A stretch of 64,000 bases of DNA from Pseudomonas sp. JAI120 (GCF_014207255.1 NZ_JACHCZ010000004.1:496001-560000), one strand, 5' to 3'; numbered from the stretch's first letter, positions 33,184 through 42,206 are shown. Numbers and translations are program-made. Notes: a model not told the origin generated them from the letters alone.

Positions 33184-33870
33184 TCAGGTGTGCGCCGCCT
33201 CTCGTAGCCGCTGTGCATCGAGGATTTCGATCTCGCCGTAGCCCAGGCGCACGATGCCCTGGGCTTGCAGGTCCTTGAGCAAGGCATTGGTGGTCTGGCG
33301 CGACAGGCTCAGCATCGCCGCCAGGTCTTCCTGGGGCAGTTGCAGCACGCGCTTTGACGGTTCCATGTCGCCGTAACCCTCAACGATCATCAACAGTCGA
33401 TGGGCCAGGCGAACCGAGGCGGGCATCAGGCTGAGCTGTTCGAGGCCAATAAAACTCAGGCGCAGCTTCTGGCTCATCAGCAACGCCAGGTCGCGCCAGT
33501 ACCGAGGGGATTCATCAAGAATCTTCAACAGCGCCTGCTGCGGCACCTGCACCAGCGTGCACGGCCCCGTGGCGCAGGCGTCATGGGTGCGCGGCAAGCC
33601 GTCGAACAGGCAGATCTCGCCGAACCAGTAGGGCGCCCCCACCAGGCTCAACAGCGCTTCCTTGCCGTGCTCATTCACCGCACTGACACGCAGGGTGCCG
33701 TCGAGCACCGCATACAAGCCACAGGGCGGGTCGCCGCGCTTGAACAGGTACTGTCCCGCCGTCAGCTGCCGCAGCCGCGCATGGGCCAGCAGACTATGCT
33801 GGAAAGGTACGGGCAGGTGACTGAACCAGTGACCGACGGCCAACCGGGAGTGCCATTGCGTCGCATCCAT
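33184..33870 (-). CDS. Crp/Fnr-family transcriptional regulator
   Basis: A 228-residue regulator: cyclic-nucleotide-binding fold at residues 20-140 (LTAGQYLFKRGDPPCGLYAVLDGTLRVSAVNEHGKEALLSLVGAPYWFGEICLFDG) and a C-terminal HTH (LPQEDLAAMLSLSRQTTNALLKDLQAQGIV). The N-terminal Cys cluster of Fnr is absent, so it is not an oxygen-sensing Fnr. The phosphate-binding cassette is not that of true CRP, so the ligand is open. First gene of a likely two-gene unit with the receiver protein. Confidence 0.85.
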   Translation of the reverse strand: MDATQWHSRLAVGHWFSHLPVPFQHSLLAHARLRQLTAGQYLFKRGDPPCGLYAVLDGTLRVSAVNEHGKEALLSLVGAPYWFGEICLFDGLPRTHDACATGPCTLVQVPQQALLKILDESPRYWRDLALLMSQKLRLSFIGLEQLSLMPASVRLAHRLLMIVEGYGDMEPSKRVLQLPQEDLAAMLSLSRQTTNALLKDLQAQGIVRLGYGEIEILDAQRLREAAHT

Positions 33871-33953
33871 GAGAACTCCGAAGATTGTCGCCCAGCTGAC
33901 AGTTAGTCCCAGGCTGACAGGGCATGATCAAACATCCTACAGGAGGAACAACA

Positions 33954-34481
33954 ATGAAAAGCCTCGTCGACCACCTCAGTCAATACGCCGCCTACCACCG
34001 CGACCCGCGCAATATCGCCAGCCACTTCATTGGCATCCCGATGATTGTGGTCGCGGTGGCCGTGCTGCTGTCACGCCCCGAATGGGCGATGGGCGGACTG
34101 TGGCTTTCCCCGGCGGTGATCGTCGCGCTGTTTTCGGCGTGGTTTTACCTGCGGCTTGAACTGGCCCTGGGGGTGCTGATGACGGTGTTGATGGGCTTGT
34201 CGGTATGGGCCGGGCATGCGTTGGCGGCGCAGAGCACGATGGTGTGGCTCAGCAGCGGCGTCGGCCTGTTTGTGGTGGGTTGGGTGATTCAGTTTGTCGG
34301 GCATTACTACGAAGGCAAGAAGCCCGCGTTTGTGGATGACGTATCCGGGCTGATTGTGGGGCCGTTGTTTGTGGTGGCGGAAGTGGCGTTTTTGCTGGGG
34401 TTGCGCCAGGGCCTCAAGCAACAGATTGAGGAGCGCTCGGGACCGGTGGTTCGCCGCGATCTGAAGCCGAGACAGATCTGA
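33954..34481 (+). CDS. Mpo1-like (DUF962) membrane protein
   Basis: A 175-residue protein with AGGAGG before the ATG. It begins SLVDHLSQYAAYHRDPRNIASHFIGIPMIV, the Mpo1 family start whose His residues bind iron, and contains the second His block FVGHYYEGKKPAFVDD. Four membrane helices. The yeast homologue is a 2-hydroxy-fatty-acid dioxygenase acting in alpha-oxidation; a similar role here is plausible but untested. Confidence 0.85.
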   Translation: MKSLVDHLSQYAAYHRDPRNIASHFIGIPMIVVAVAVLLSRPEWAMGGLWLSPAVIVALFSAWFYLRLELALGVLMTVLMGLSVWAGHALAAQSTMVWLSSGVGLFVVGWVIQFVGHYYEGKKPAFVDDVSGLIVGPLFVVAEVAFLLGLRQGLKQQIEERSGPVVRRDLKPRQI

Positions 34482-34573
34482 ATGTGGGAGGGGGCTTGCT
34501 CCCGATTGCAGTGGGTCAGCAGCAGATAAGCTGGCTGAAACACCGCTATCGGGAGCAAGCCCCCTCCCACATT
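34481..34573. repeat. REP doublet between convergent genes
   Basis: Inverted TGTGGGAGGGGGCTTGCTCC pair between the Mpo1-like gene and cysA. Confidence 0.9.
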
Positions 34574-34607
34574 GAACCTGTTTCACATTGGGATTTCTGT
34601 TTGGGGC

Positions 34608-35588
34608 TCAGGCTTTCTGCCAGACCTTGGGTTTGAAGAACAAGGTCTCGCCGCGAGCCAAACCGGTCAGGCTGTCGTGGTCTTTCACCACTTCGGCTTC
34701 GATCAGGTCTGTCTGGCCTTCGACCTTCAATGTTACCCGTGTGGTCGCGCCCAACGGGCGGATATCACGCACTTCAGCCGCGTGGTGGTCTTCCAGCTCA
34801 TGGCGCGACAGCGACACTTCGTGGGGGCGGAACAGCACGTGCTTGTCTTCACCCAGGTGCAGGCGGTTGGAGTCGCCGAGGAAGTGGTAGACGAAATCGC
34901 TGGCCGGATTTTCGTAGACGTCGCCCGGTGAGCCGATCTGCTCGATCACGCCCTTGTTCATCACCACGATGCGGTCGGCGACTTCCATGGCCTCTTCCTG
35001 GTCGTGGGTCACGAACACCGACGTCAGGTTGATGTCTTCGTGCAGGCGCGCCAGCCAGCGGCGCAGTTCTTTACGCACCTTGGCGTCGAGGGCGCCGAAA
35101 GGTTCGTCCAGCAGCAGCACTTTCGGCTCCACCGCCAGGGCGCGGGCCAGGGCGATACGCTGGCGCTGGCCACCGGAGAGTTGTTCCGGGTAACGGTCGG
35201 CCAGCCAGTCCAGTTGCACCATGTTCAGCAGTTCGTGAACCTTGGCCGCAATCTGGCTTTCGCTCGGGCGCTGTTTTTTCGGTTTCATGCGCAGGCCGAA
35301 GGCGACGTTGTCGAACACGGTCATGTGGCGAAACAGCGCGTAGTGCTGGAACACAAAACCGACGTTGCGATCGCGCACGTCGTGGCCGGAGACGTCTTCA
35401 CCGTGGAACACGATGCTGCCGTCATCCGGGGTTTCCAGGCCGGCGATGATGCGCAGCAAGGTGGTCTTGCCGCAGCCGGAAGGCCCAAGCAAGGCCACCA
35501 GCTCGCCACTCTGGATATCCAGGTTGATGCTGTCCAGGGCCTTGAAGGCGTTGAAGTTCTTGCTGACATTACGGACTTCGATCGACAT
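34608..35588 (-). CDS. cysA: Sulfate/thiosulfate ABC transporter, ATP-binding protein
   Basis: A 326-residue ATPase with Walker A GPSGCGKTT, signature LSGGQRQR and Walker B VLLLDEPFGALDAKVR, followed by a C-terminal TOBE-type regulatory domain (VLFRPHEVSLSRHELEDHHAAEVRDIRPLGATTRVTLKVEGQ). Length and sequence are typical of CysA. It is the last gene of the sulfate operon, 3 bp after cysW. Takes up sulfate and thiosulfate; expected to be activated by CysB when sulfate is short. Confidence 0.95.
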   Translation of the reverse strand: MSIEVRNVSKNFNAFKALDSINLDIQSGELVALLGPSGCGKTTLLRIIAGLETPDDGSIVFHGEDVSGHDVRDRNVGFVFQHYALFRHMTVFDNVAFGLRMKPKKQRPSESQIAAKVHELLNMVQLDWLADRYPEQLSGGQRQRIALARALAVEPKVLLLDEPFGALDAKVRKELRRWLARLHEDINLTSVFVTHDQEEAMEVADRIVVMNKGVIEQIGSPGDVYENPASDFVYHFLGDSNRLHLGEDKHVLFRPHEVSLSRHELEDHHAAEVRDIRPLGATTRVTLKVEGQTDLIEAEVVKDHDSLTGLARGETLFFKPKVWQKA

Positions 35589-35591
35589 GAC

Positions 35592-36464
35592 TTATTCCTC
35601 AGCCGCAGCGGCGCGCAGGCGATTAATACGGTTCTCGCTCCACTGCTTGAGCAGCAGGATGAAGAGCGCCAGGATCAGCAGCAGACTCGCCACCGCAAAG
35701 GCGGCAACGTGGTTGTATTCGTTGTAGAGAATCTCGACGTGCAGCGGCAAGGTGTTGGTCACGCCGCGAATGTGGCCGGACACCACCGACACCGCGCCGA
35801 ACTCACCCATGGCCCGTGCGGTACACAGCACCACGCCGTAGATCAGGCCCCATTTGATGTTCGGCACGGTGACATGCCAGAACATCTGCCAGCCATTGGC
35901 TCCGAGCAGGCGCGCGGCCTCTTCTTCCTGGGTGCCCTGCTCCTGCATCAGCGGGATCAGTTCACGGGCGACGAATGGCACGGTGACGAAGATGGTCGCC
36001 AACACGATGCCGGGCAGGGCGAACACGATCTGGATGTCGTGCTCCTGCAGCCATGGGCCGAACAAGCCCTGGGCGCCGAACATCAGCACGTAGACCAGGC
36101 CTGCGATCACCGGAGAGACCGAGAACGGCAGGTCGATCAGCGTCACCAGGATGCTCTTGCCACGGAACGAGTACTTGCTCACGCACCAGGCGGCGCTGAC
36201 GCCGAACACCAGGTTGAGTGGCACCGAAATCAGCACGGCGATCACCGTGAGTTTCAGTGCGGACAACGCGTCCGGTTCAAGGATCGCGGTGAAAAACGTA
36301 CCGAGGCCGTTCTTCAAGCCCTGAGACACCACGATAAACAGCGGCAGCAGCAGGAACAGGAAGAACACCAGCCACCCCAGGCTGATCAGAATGCGCCGGG
36401 AAACAGCGCTGCCACGGCGGGCTGCGTTGGCCGAGGATGCCGCGGAAATAGACGATTGGGACAT
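35592..36464 (-). CDS. cysW: Sulfate ABC transporter permease CysW
   Basis: A 290-residue permease with about six membrane helices and the conserved loop EEEAARLLGANGWQMFWHVTVPNIKWGLIYG. The CysW-specific GHIRGVTNTLPLHVEILYNEYN segment precedes the last helix. It lies 13 bp downstream of cysT and forms the heterodimeric channel with it. Confidence 0.95.
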   Translation of the reverse strand: MSQSSISAASSANAARRGSAVSRRILISLGWLVFFLFLLLPLFIVVSQGLKNGLGTFFTAILEPDALSALKLTVIAVLISVPLNLVFGVSAAWCVSKYSFRGKSILVTLIDLPFSVSPVIAGLVYVLMFGAQGLFGPWLQEHDIQIVFALPGIVLATIFVTVPFVARELIPLMQEQGTQEEEAARLLGANGWQMFWHVTVPNIKWGLIYGVVLCTARAMGEFGAVSVVSGHIRGVTNTLPLHVEILYNEYNHVAAFAVASLLLILALFILLLKQWSENRINRLRAAAAEE

Positions 36465-36477
36465 GTTCCGCGCCTCC

Positions 36478-37296
36478 TTATGGACGTTCGATGCGCCGCT
36501 GCAACAAGTTGATCAGCAGCAGCAGGACAAAGGAAACCACCAGCATCAGCACGCCAATGGAGGTGGCGCCGCGGTAGTCGTACTGGTCGAGCTTGACCAT
36601 GATCAGCAGCGGCAGGATCTCGGTTTTCATCGGCATGTTGCCGGCGATGAAAATCACCGAGCCGTACTCACCGACGCCACGGGCGAACGCCAGGGCGAAG
36701 CCGGTCAGCCAGGCGGGCAGCAGCGCGGGGACGAGGATGTAGCGGAACACCTGCAACGGCTTGGCGCCCAGGCAGGCGGCGGCTTCTTCGATTTCCCGGG
36801 GGATATCGGCGAGTACCGGCTGCACCGTGCGCACCACGAACGGCAGGGTCACGAAGGTCAGCGCCAGGGTGATGCCCAATGGGCTGTAGGCGATCTTGAA
36901 GCCCAGGTCAGCGGCGAACTGGCCCACCAGGCCGGTCGGCGTGTACAGCGCCGTCAGGGCAATACCGGCCACGGCGGTGGGCAGCGCGAACGGCAGGTCG
37001 ATCATCGCATCGATGATCTTGCGGCCGGGGAAGGTGTAGCGCACCAGCACCCAGGCCAGCAGCGTGCCGATCACGCCATTGATCAGGGCGGCGTACAGCG
37101 CGGTGCTGAAGCTCAGTTTCAACGCCGCCAGCACACGGGGTGCGGAGATGATGTTCCAGAACTGATCCCAGGTGAGTTGAGCGGCGTGTACAAACATCGC
37201 CGCCAGCGGGATGAGTACCATCAGGCTGAGGTACACCACGGTGTAGCCCAGCGTCAGCCCGAAGCCGGGTATGACGGGGGAAATACGACGCGACAT
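36478..37296 (-). CDS. cysT: Sulfate ABC transporter permease CysT (CysU)
   Basis: A 272-residue permease starting MSRRISPVIPGFGLTLGYTV, as in CysT. Six helices, coupling loop EEAAACLGAKPLQVFRYILVPALLPAWLTG, and the GEYGSVIFIAGNMPMKTEILPLLIMVKLDQYDYRGAT block typical of CysT. Operon with sbp upstream and cysW-cysA downstream; a REP doublet separates it from sbp, which may stabilise or attenuate the sbp part of the mRNA. Confidence 0.95.
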   Translation of the reverse strand: MSRRISPVIPGFGLTLGYTVVYLSLMVLIPLAAMFVHAAQLTWDQFWNIISAPRVLAALKLSFSTALYAALINGVIGTLLAWVLVRYTFPGRKIIDAMIDLPFALPTAVAGIALTALYTPTGLVGQFAADLGFKIAYSPLGITLALTFVTLPFVVRTVQPVLADIPREIEEAAACLGAKPLQVFRYILVPALLPAWLTGFALAFARGVGEYGSVIFIAGNMPMKTEILPLLIMVKLDQYDYRGATSIGVLMLVVSFVLLLLINLLQRRIERP

Positions 37297-37324
37297 AAGA
37301 GTCCTTGGTTAAAGGTAGAAACCA

Positions 37325-37426
37325 CTGTAGGAGCGAGCTTGCTCGCGAAGATCGTCAACGATGACGCGGGCATTCTGAATGAACGCGGTGCCCTTGAGTT
37401 CTTCGCGAGCAAGCTCGCTCCTACAG
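37325..37426. repeat. REP doublet, GAGCGAGCTTGCTCGCGAA type
   Basis: Inverted pair GTAGGAGCGAGCTTGCTCGC ... GCGAGCAAGCTCGCTCCTAC inside the sulfate operon, between sbp and cysT. In this position it can protect the upstream sbp message and give more binding protein than permease. Confidence 0.9.
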
Positions 37427-37436
37427 GTACTTTGGC

Positions 37437-38447
37437 TTACTGCGCCGTGTAGATCTGGTCGAACACGCCACCGTCGTTAAAGAATTTCGGTTGGGCAGTT
37501 TTCCAGCCGCCGAAGTCTTTGTCGATAGTCACCAGGTCCAGTTTCGGGAACTGTTGGGCGTATTTGGCGGCGACTTTTTCATCGCGTGGGCGGTAGAAGT
37601 TCTTCGCCGCAATCTCCTGGCCAGCCGGGCTGTACAGGTGCTTGAGGTATTCAGTGGCGATCTCGGTGTTGCCCTTTTTCTCGGCGTTCTTGTCGACCAC
37701 GGCCACCGGCGGCTCCGCAAGGATCGACAGGGACGGTACGACGATGTCGAACTTGTCGGCGCCGCCGTCTTCTTTCAGGGCCAGGAAGGCTTCGTTTTCC
37801 CAGGCCAGCAACACGTCGCCCTGACCGTTGTTGACGAAGGTAATGGTCGAACCGCGCGCGCCGGTGTCGAGGATCGGCACGTGCTTGAACAGCTCTTTCA
37901 CGTATTCCTGGGCCTTGGCTTCGCTGCCACCGGATTTCAGGCCGTAGGCCCAGGCGGCAAGGAAGTTCCAGCGCGCACCGCCGGAGGTTTTCGGGTTAGG
38001 CGTGATCACCGACACGTCTTTCTTGATCAGGTCGCCCCAATCCTTGATGCCTTTAGGGTTGCCCTTGCGCACCAGGAACACGATGGTCGAGGTGTATGGA
38101 GTGCTGGCGTCGGGCAGGCGGGTCTGCCAGTTCTCCGGCAGGGTCTTGCCCAGCTTGGCGATTTCGTCGATGTCACCGGCCAGGGCCAGGGTCACCACGT
38201 CGGCGCGCAGGCCGTCGATCACTGCCCGGCCTTGCTTGCCCGAACCACCGTGGGATTGCTGGATCTTGACGTTGTCGCCGGGGTGAGACTGTTTCCAGAA
38301 GTTGGTGAACTCAGCGTTGTAGTCCTGGTACAGCTCACGGGTAGGATCGTACGAAACGTTGAGCAACTCGTAGTCCTTGGCAACCGCGGAACCGGCAAAC
38401 ACGGCACTGGCCAGGGCGGCCAGGGCATAACGGCGAATCGACGACAT
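37437..38447 (-). CDS. sbp: Sulfate-binding periplasmic protein
   Basis: A 336-residue protein with a signal peptide (ALAALASAVFAGSAVA). YELLNVSYDPTRELYQDYNAEF and QSHGGSGKQGRAVIDGLRADVVTLALAGDIDEIA are the Sbp/CysP signatures whose Ser, Gly and Trp backbone groups hold the dehydrated sulfate. GGARWNFLAAWAYGLK follows. Preceded by oscA and followed by the permease/ATPase genes. Confidence 0.95.
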   Translation of the reverse strand: MSSIRRYALAALASAVFAGSAVAKDYELLNVSYDPTRELYQDYNAEFTNFWKQSHPGDNVKIQQSHGGSGKQGRAVIDGLRADVVTLALAGDIDEIAKLGKTLPENWQTRLPDASTPYTSTIVFLVRKGNPKGIKDWGDLIKKDVSVITPNPKTSGGARWNFLAAWAYGLKSGGSEAKAQEYVKELFKHVPILDTGARGSTITFVNNGQGDVLLAWENEAFLALKEDGGADKFDIVVPSLSILAEPPVAVVDKNAEKKGNTEIATEYLKHLYSPAGQEIAAKNFYRPRDEKVAAKYAQQFPKLDLVTIDKDFGGWKTAQPKFFNDGGVFDQIYTAQ

Positions 38448-38512
38448 AGAAGCTCCTGAAATTCTGGGGTGTTGGCTTTTTCTTATAGTTGCGGGTCTAT
38501 CGCCGTTCTTGC

Positions 38513-38695
38513 TTAGCTCGGTTTGTTACCCGGGTTCTGCAAACGGAATTTTTCCTTGCGTTCGATCTGTACCACTTGGGCGTTGTGCACAGTGATTTCC
38601 ACCGCGCCAAACCGCAGATCGCGCAAGGCGCTCTGGATCTCACGCAAAATGGCTGCTTCGTCCTGGCCGTCGACGCTACGTAGAGATGCGCTCAT
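38513..38695 (-). CDS. oscA: OscA, small sulfur-starvation protein (YezD family)
   Basis: A 60-residue protein: MSASLRSVDGQDEAAILREI leads into LRFGAVEITVHNAQVVQIERKEKFRLQ, the YezD/OscA pattern. It is the first gene of the sulfate transport operon, 65 bp before sbp. In Pseudomonas, OscA is needed for use of organosulfur compounds and for growth on chromate under sulfur limitation; the molecular role is not known. The gene has a good Shine-Dalgarno (AGGAGCGAG) before the ATG. Confidence 0.88.
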   Translation of the reverse strand: MSASLRSVDGQDEAAILREIQSALRDLRFGAVEITVHNAQVVQIERKEKFRLQNPGNKPS

Positions 38696-38757
38696 GGTCT
38701 CGCTCCTGAAATGAATAGTGCCTCGCAGTGGCGGCACTGCTTGCGGCGTAGGGCGAT

Positions 38758-38838
38758 AGTAGATAAGCGCGGATATTCTTAAAAAGACTATTTGAGAATG
38801 TTTATATAACCAAAAAGAATTTTCTGGTAGGGCGTGGG
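38758..38838 (-). promoter_or_regulatory. Promoter/CysB-type region of the oscA-sbp-cysTWA operon
   Basis: Read on the minus strand: AGAAAATTCTTTTTGGTTAT, then ATAAACATTCTCAAATAGTC and TTTTTAAGAATATCCGCGCTTATC. The phased AT-rich runs and the GGTTATATA element match other sulfur-gene upstream regions in this window. CysB control is established for this operon in the genus and inferred here. Confidence 0.5.
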
Positions 38839-38889
38839 GTTGCGAGAGGGTTTTGTGTCTGAGCGGAGAAATTAGGCCTTGTGAATATC

Positions 38890-38927
38890 CAAATGTGGGG
38901 GGGGGCACAAGCCCCCTCCCACATTTG
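38890..38927. repeat. Compact REP palindrome with G9 run
   Basis: AAATGTGGGGGGGGGC, 4 nt, then GCCCCCTCCCACATTT: the two REP tails are joined with the usual spacer and heads missing, leaving a strong hairpin. It sits at the 3' end of the GGDEF-EAL gene and may act as its terminator. Confidence 0.7.
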
Positions 38928-38935
38928 AATGCATT

Positions 38936-40849
38936 TCAAGCCTGAATGGCGGGTGCGCGGTCCCAGTCAATTTCCAGCGCCGGCATCGGCCGTCCAAACC
39001 AGTACCCCTGGCCCATATCGCAGTTCTGCTCCAACAAGAACCGCGCCTGCTCCACCTGTTCGATCCCCTCGGCATGCACCTGCATGCCCATGCTTTTCGC
39101 CAGGGCGATCACCACCCGCACGATGGCGGCATCGTCTTCGTCCCACGGCAGCCCGGCGACGAAGCCCTGGTCGATCTTGAGCTTCTGCACCGGCAGGCGC
39201 TTGAGGCGCAGCAAGGAGGAATAGCCGGTGCCGAAGTCGTCAATGGCCAGGCGCAAGCCCAGTTCGCGCAAGCGGTGCAGCTGTTCCAGGGCCACTTCAG
39301 GGTCATCCATCACTGCGCTTTCGGTGACTTCCAGCTCAAGGAAAGCCGGGTCCAGGCCGGTATCGTGCAGCACCTGGGCGACCTGATCGTAAAGTTCGCG
39401 TCGGGCAAACAGGCGGCTCGACACATTGATGGCGATAAAGCTCAACGGCAAACCGTCGGCCAGCCATTGGCACATCTGTCGGCAGGCCTGGTCCATCACC
39501 CAGCCATCGATATCGGCAATCAGCCCGGTGCGTTCGGCGATGGGGATGAAATCGCCCGGCGGCACCAGGCCACGCTCGGGGTGTTGCCAGCGCACCAGCG
39601 CTTCGACGCCGATCAGGCGGCTGGTGTGCAAATCGTGCACAGGCTGGTAGTAGACGCGCAGTTCCTGCCGTTCGAGGGCGCGGCGCAGCTCGCTGGCGAT
39701 TTCCACCCGGTTCTGCGCGTGGGCGGTGAGTTCTTCGGTGTACAAGGCGTAGCCTTCGCGGCCCACGCTTTTGGCCTTGAAGAGTGCAGAATCGGCGTTG
39801 CGCAGCAACTGCTCGGCGCTCAGGGCGTCATTGGGGAACAGGCTGATGCCGATGCTGGCGCTGATAAACAGTTGATGGCCGTCAAAGATAAACGGCTGTT
39901 TCATCTCATCCAGCATGCGCTGCGCCAACGCCGCCGCCTGCACCACCTGTGAGCAATTTTCCGCGAGCACCGCGAACTCATCCCCGCCCAGGCGCGCCAG
40001 GGTGACGCCGGGGCCGAACAGCGCGGAGAGCCGCTCACCCACCAGCTTGAGCAATTGGTCGCCGATGTTATGGCCGAGGCTGTCGTTGATGATCTTGAAG
40101 TGGTCCAGGTCCAGCAACAGCAGGGCGCAACCGCGTTTGTGCAGTTGCGCCGAGGCCAGCGCCTGCTCGGCGCGGTCGGTGAACAGCAGGCGGTTGGGCA
40201 GGTCGGTCAGCGGGTCGTGGTGGGCCAGGTGGGCCAACTCGTGCTCGGAATCCTTGATGGCGCTGATGTCGGAAAACACCGCAACGTAATGGCTGAGATG
40301 ACCCAGGTCATCGTGAATCACGCGAATGGTTTGCCACTGTGGATAAATCTCACCGCTTTTGCGCCGATTCCAGATTTCACCGCTCCATTCACCGGTGTGT
40401 TCCAGGGTCTGGAACATCTGTTGATAGAAATTCGACGAATGGCGACCGGACTTGAACAGGCTCGGCTGCTGGCCCATGACGTCTTCGCGCTGGTAGCCGG
40501 TGATTTCCATGAAGGCCCGGTTCACATGCACGATCAAGCCCTTGGCGTCGGTGACCAACACCCCTTCGCGGGTGCAATCGAACACGGCAGCAGCCTGGCG
40601 CAGGCGCTCGCGGTTCTCTTTCAAGGGTTGCTGCTGCTGGTGGGCCTGAGCAGACCGGGCACAAATCAGGGAGATCAGCAGGGCGCTGAGCGCTACCCAC
40701 AAATAGACGCGCATCTGCAACCACCGGTGCAGGTCGGTCGGATTATCGAGAAACTCGATCAATATCCGATGAGTGAGGCCTATCCAGAAGCTCGAAGCCA
40801 GCAGGTATACCAGCCCCGCACGCAGGGCTCCACGGTATGAAAACAGCAT
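38936..40849 (-). CDS. PAS-GGDEF-EAL membrane protein (c-di-GMP enzyme)
   Basis: A 637-residue protein: two membrane helices in residues 1-65, a PAS domain at about 85-205 (TREGVLVTDAKGLIVHVNRAFMEITGYQ), GGDEF at 215-380 and EAL at 395-630. The GGDEF site is RLGGDEF and looks catalytic; the EAL site is EALVRW with the later catalytic blocks NVSSRLF, LEVTESAV, DDFGTGYSS and KIDQGFV all present, so phosphodiesterase activity is likely. In P. aeruginosa an equivalent gene (PA0285, from memory) occupies the same place beside oscA and desA. It probably tunes c-di-GMP in response to a PAS signal. Confidence 0.9.
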   Translation of the reverse strand: MLFSYRGALRAGLVYLLASSFWIGLTHRILIEFLDNPTDLHRWLQMRVYLWVALSALLISLICARSAQAHQQQQPLKENRERLRQAAAVFDCTREGVLVTDAKGLIVHVNRAFMEITGYQREDVMGQQPSLFKSGRHSSNFYQQMFQTLEHTGEWSGEIWNRRKSGEIYPQWQTIRVIHDDLGHLSHYVAVFSDISAIKDSEHELAHLAHHDPLTDLPNRLLFTDRAEQALASAQLHKRGCALLLLDLDHFKIINDSLGHNIGDQLLKLVGERLSALFGPGVTLARLGGDEFAVLAENCSQVVQAAALAQRMLDEMKQPFIFDGHQLFISASIGISLFPNDALSAEQLLRNADSALFKAKSVGREGYALYTEELTAHAQNRVEIASELRRALERQELRVYYQPVHDLHTSRLIGVEALVRWQHPERGLVPPGDFIPIAERTGLIADIDGWVMDQACRQMCQWLADGLPLSFIAINVSSRLFARRELYDQVAQVLHDTGLDPAFLELEVTESAVMDDPEVALEQLHRLRELGLRLAIDDFGTGYSSLLRLKRLPVQKLKIDQGFVAGLPWDEDDAAIVRVVIALAKSMGMQVHAEGIEQVEQARFLLEQNCDMGQGYWFGRPMPALEIDWDRAPAIQA

Positions 40850-41015
40850 ATGCCCAGTAATCCTTACTAAAAGCCCAGAATCATCCTACAAAGAATGGGG
40901 ATTATAGGATATGTAACATCTGGTAAGTCTTATCTGAAAGGGCCGCTGGTTTTCTCTGTAGGCTTAGTGATAATGCGTGAGCTGTTCTTTTCTTTATCTG
41001 AGGGCCATACAGCCT

Positions 41016-42200
41016 ATGTGGTACAACGGTTTTCTTGACTTGTCGGCCTGGCAACTGGTGGCAGTCACTCTGTTGATGACCCACGTGACCATCGTTGGGG
41101 TCACGGTCTATCTGCACCGCTATTCAGCCCATCGCTCCCTGGAGCTCAATGCTGGCCTGAAACACTTCTTCCGCTTCTGGCTGTGGCTGACCACGGCGCA
41201 GAACACCCGCGAGTGGACCGCCATCCACCGCAAGCACCACGCCAAATGCGAGACCGTCGACGACCCGCACAGCCCGGTGATCAAGGGCCTGTCCACCGTA
41301 TTGCGCAAAGGCGCCGAGCTGTACCGTGCCGAGGCCGAAAACCCCGAGACCCTGCGCATCTACGGCAAGAACTGCCCGGACGACTGGATCGAGCGCAAGA
41401 TCTACACCCCTTACCCGCTGCTGGGTGTGGCGATCATGGGCGTAATCGACCTGCTGCTGTTCGGCACCATCGGCATCACGATCTGGGCAATCCAGATGAT
41501 GTGGATTCCGTTCTGGGCCGCCGGTGTGATCAATGGCCTGGGCCATGCCGTCGGCTATCGCAACTTCGAATGCCGTGATGCCGCCACCAACCTGGTGCCG
41601 TGGGGCATCATCGTCGGCGGCGAAGAGCTGCACAACAATCACCACACCTACCCCAACTCGGCCAAGCTGTCGGTGAAGAAGTGGGAGTTCGACCTGGGTT
41701 GGGCATGGATCAAAGTGTTCAGCTTCCTGCGCCTGGCCAAGGTGCAGCGTGTGGCACCGATTGCCCACCGCGTGGAAGGCAAGGGCCATCTGGACATGGA
41801 CACCGCCATGGCGATCCTCAACAACCGCTTCCAGATCATGGCCCAGTACCGCAAGTTGGTGATTGGCCCGCTGGTCAAGCAGGAGCTGGAGAAGGTCGAT
41901 CACTCGGTGCGCCACCAGTTCCACCGCGCCAAACGCCTGCTGTCGCGGGAAACCAGCCTGCTGGATGACCGCCACCACCTGCGTATCCAGAGCATGCTGG
42001 AACACAGCCAGGCGCTGAAAGTGATCTACGAAAAACGCCTGGCGCTGCAGCAGATCTGGCTCAAGACCAGCTCCAACGGCCACGATATGCTGGCGGCCAT
42101 CAAGGAATGGGTACACGAGGCCGAGGCCAGCGGCATCCAGTCCCTGCGGGATTTTGCCCACCAATTGAAGACCTATTCGCTGCGACCTGCATCTGTATGA
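41016..42200 (+). CDS. desA: Acyl-lipid delta-9 fatty-acid desaturase DesA
   Basis: A 394-residue membrane di-iron desaturase, the same length as P. aeruginosa DesA (PA0286, from memory). Histidine boxes: HRYSAHR (about 34-40), HRKHHAKCE (71-75 core) and HNNHH (209-213), with about four helices. The long C-terminal soluble tail is rich in Arg, Gln and Leu. It introduces double bonds into phospholipid acyl chains for membrane fluidity. The ATG giving MWYNGFLDLS is used. Confidence 0.93.
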   Translation: MWYNGFLDLSAWQLVAVTLLMTHVTIVGVTVYLHRYSAHRSLELNAGLKHFFRFWLWLTTAQNTREWTAIHRKHHAKCETVDDPHSPVIKGLSTVLRKGAELYRAEAENPETLRIYGKNCPDDWIERKIYTPYPLLGVAIMGVIDLLLFGTIGITIWAIQMMWIPFWAAGVINGLGHAVGYRNFECRDAATNLVPWGIIVGGEELHNNHHTYPNSAKLSVKKWEFDLGWAWIKVFSFLRLAKVQRVAPIAHRVEGKGHLDMDTAMAILNNRFQIMAQYRKLVIGPLVKQELEKVDHSVRHQFHRAKRLLSRETSLLDDRHHLRIQSMLEHSQALKVIYEKRLALQQIWLKTSSNGHDMLAAIKEWVHEAEASGIQSLRDFAHQLKTYSLRPASV

Positions 42201-42206
42201 CAACAT

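Noticed and set aside
35004..36512. Plus-strand frame of 502 codons across cysA/cysW
   Set aside because: Antisense shadow of two certain genes.
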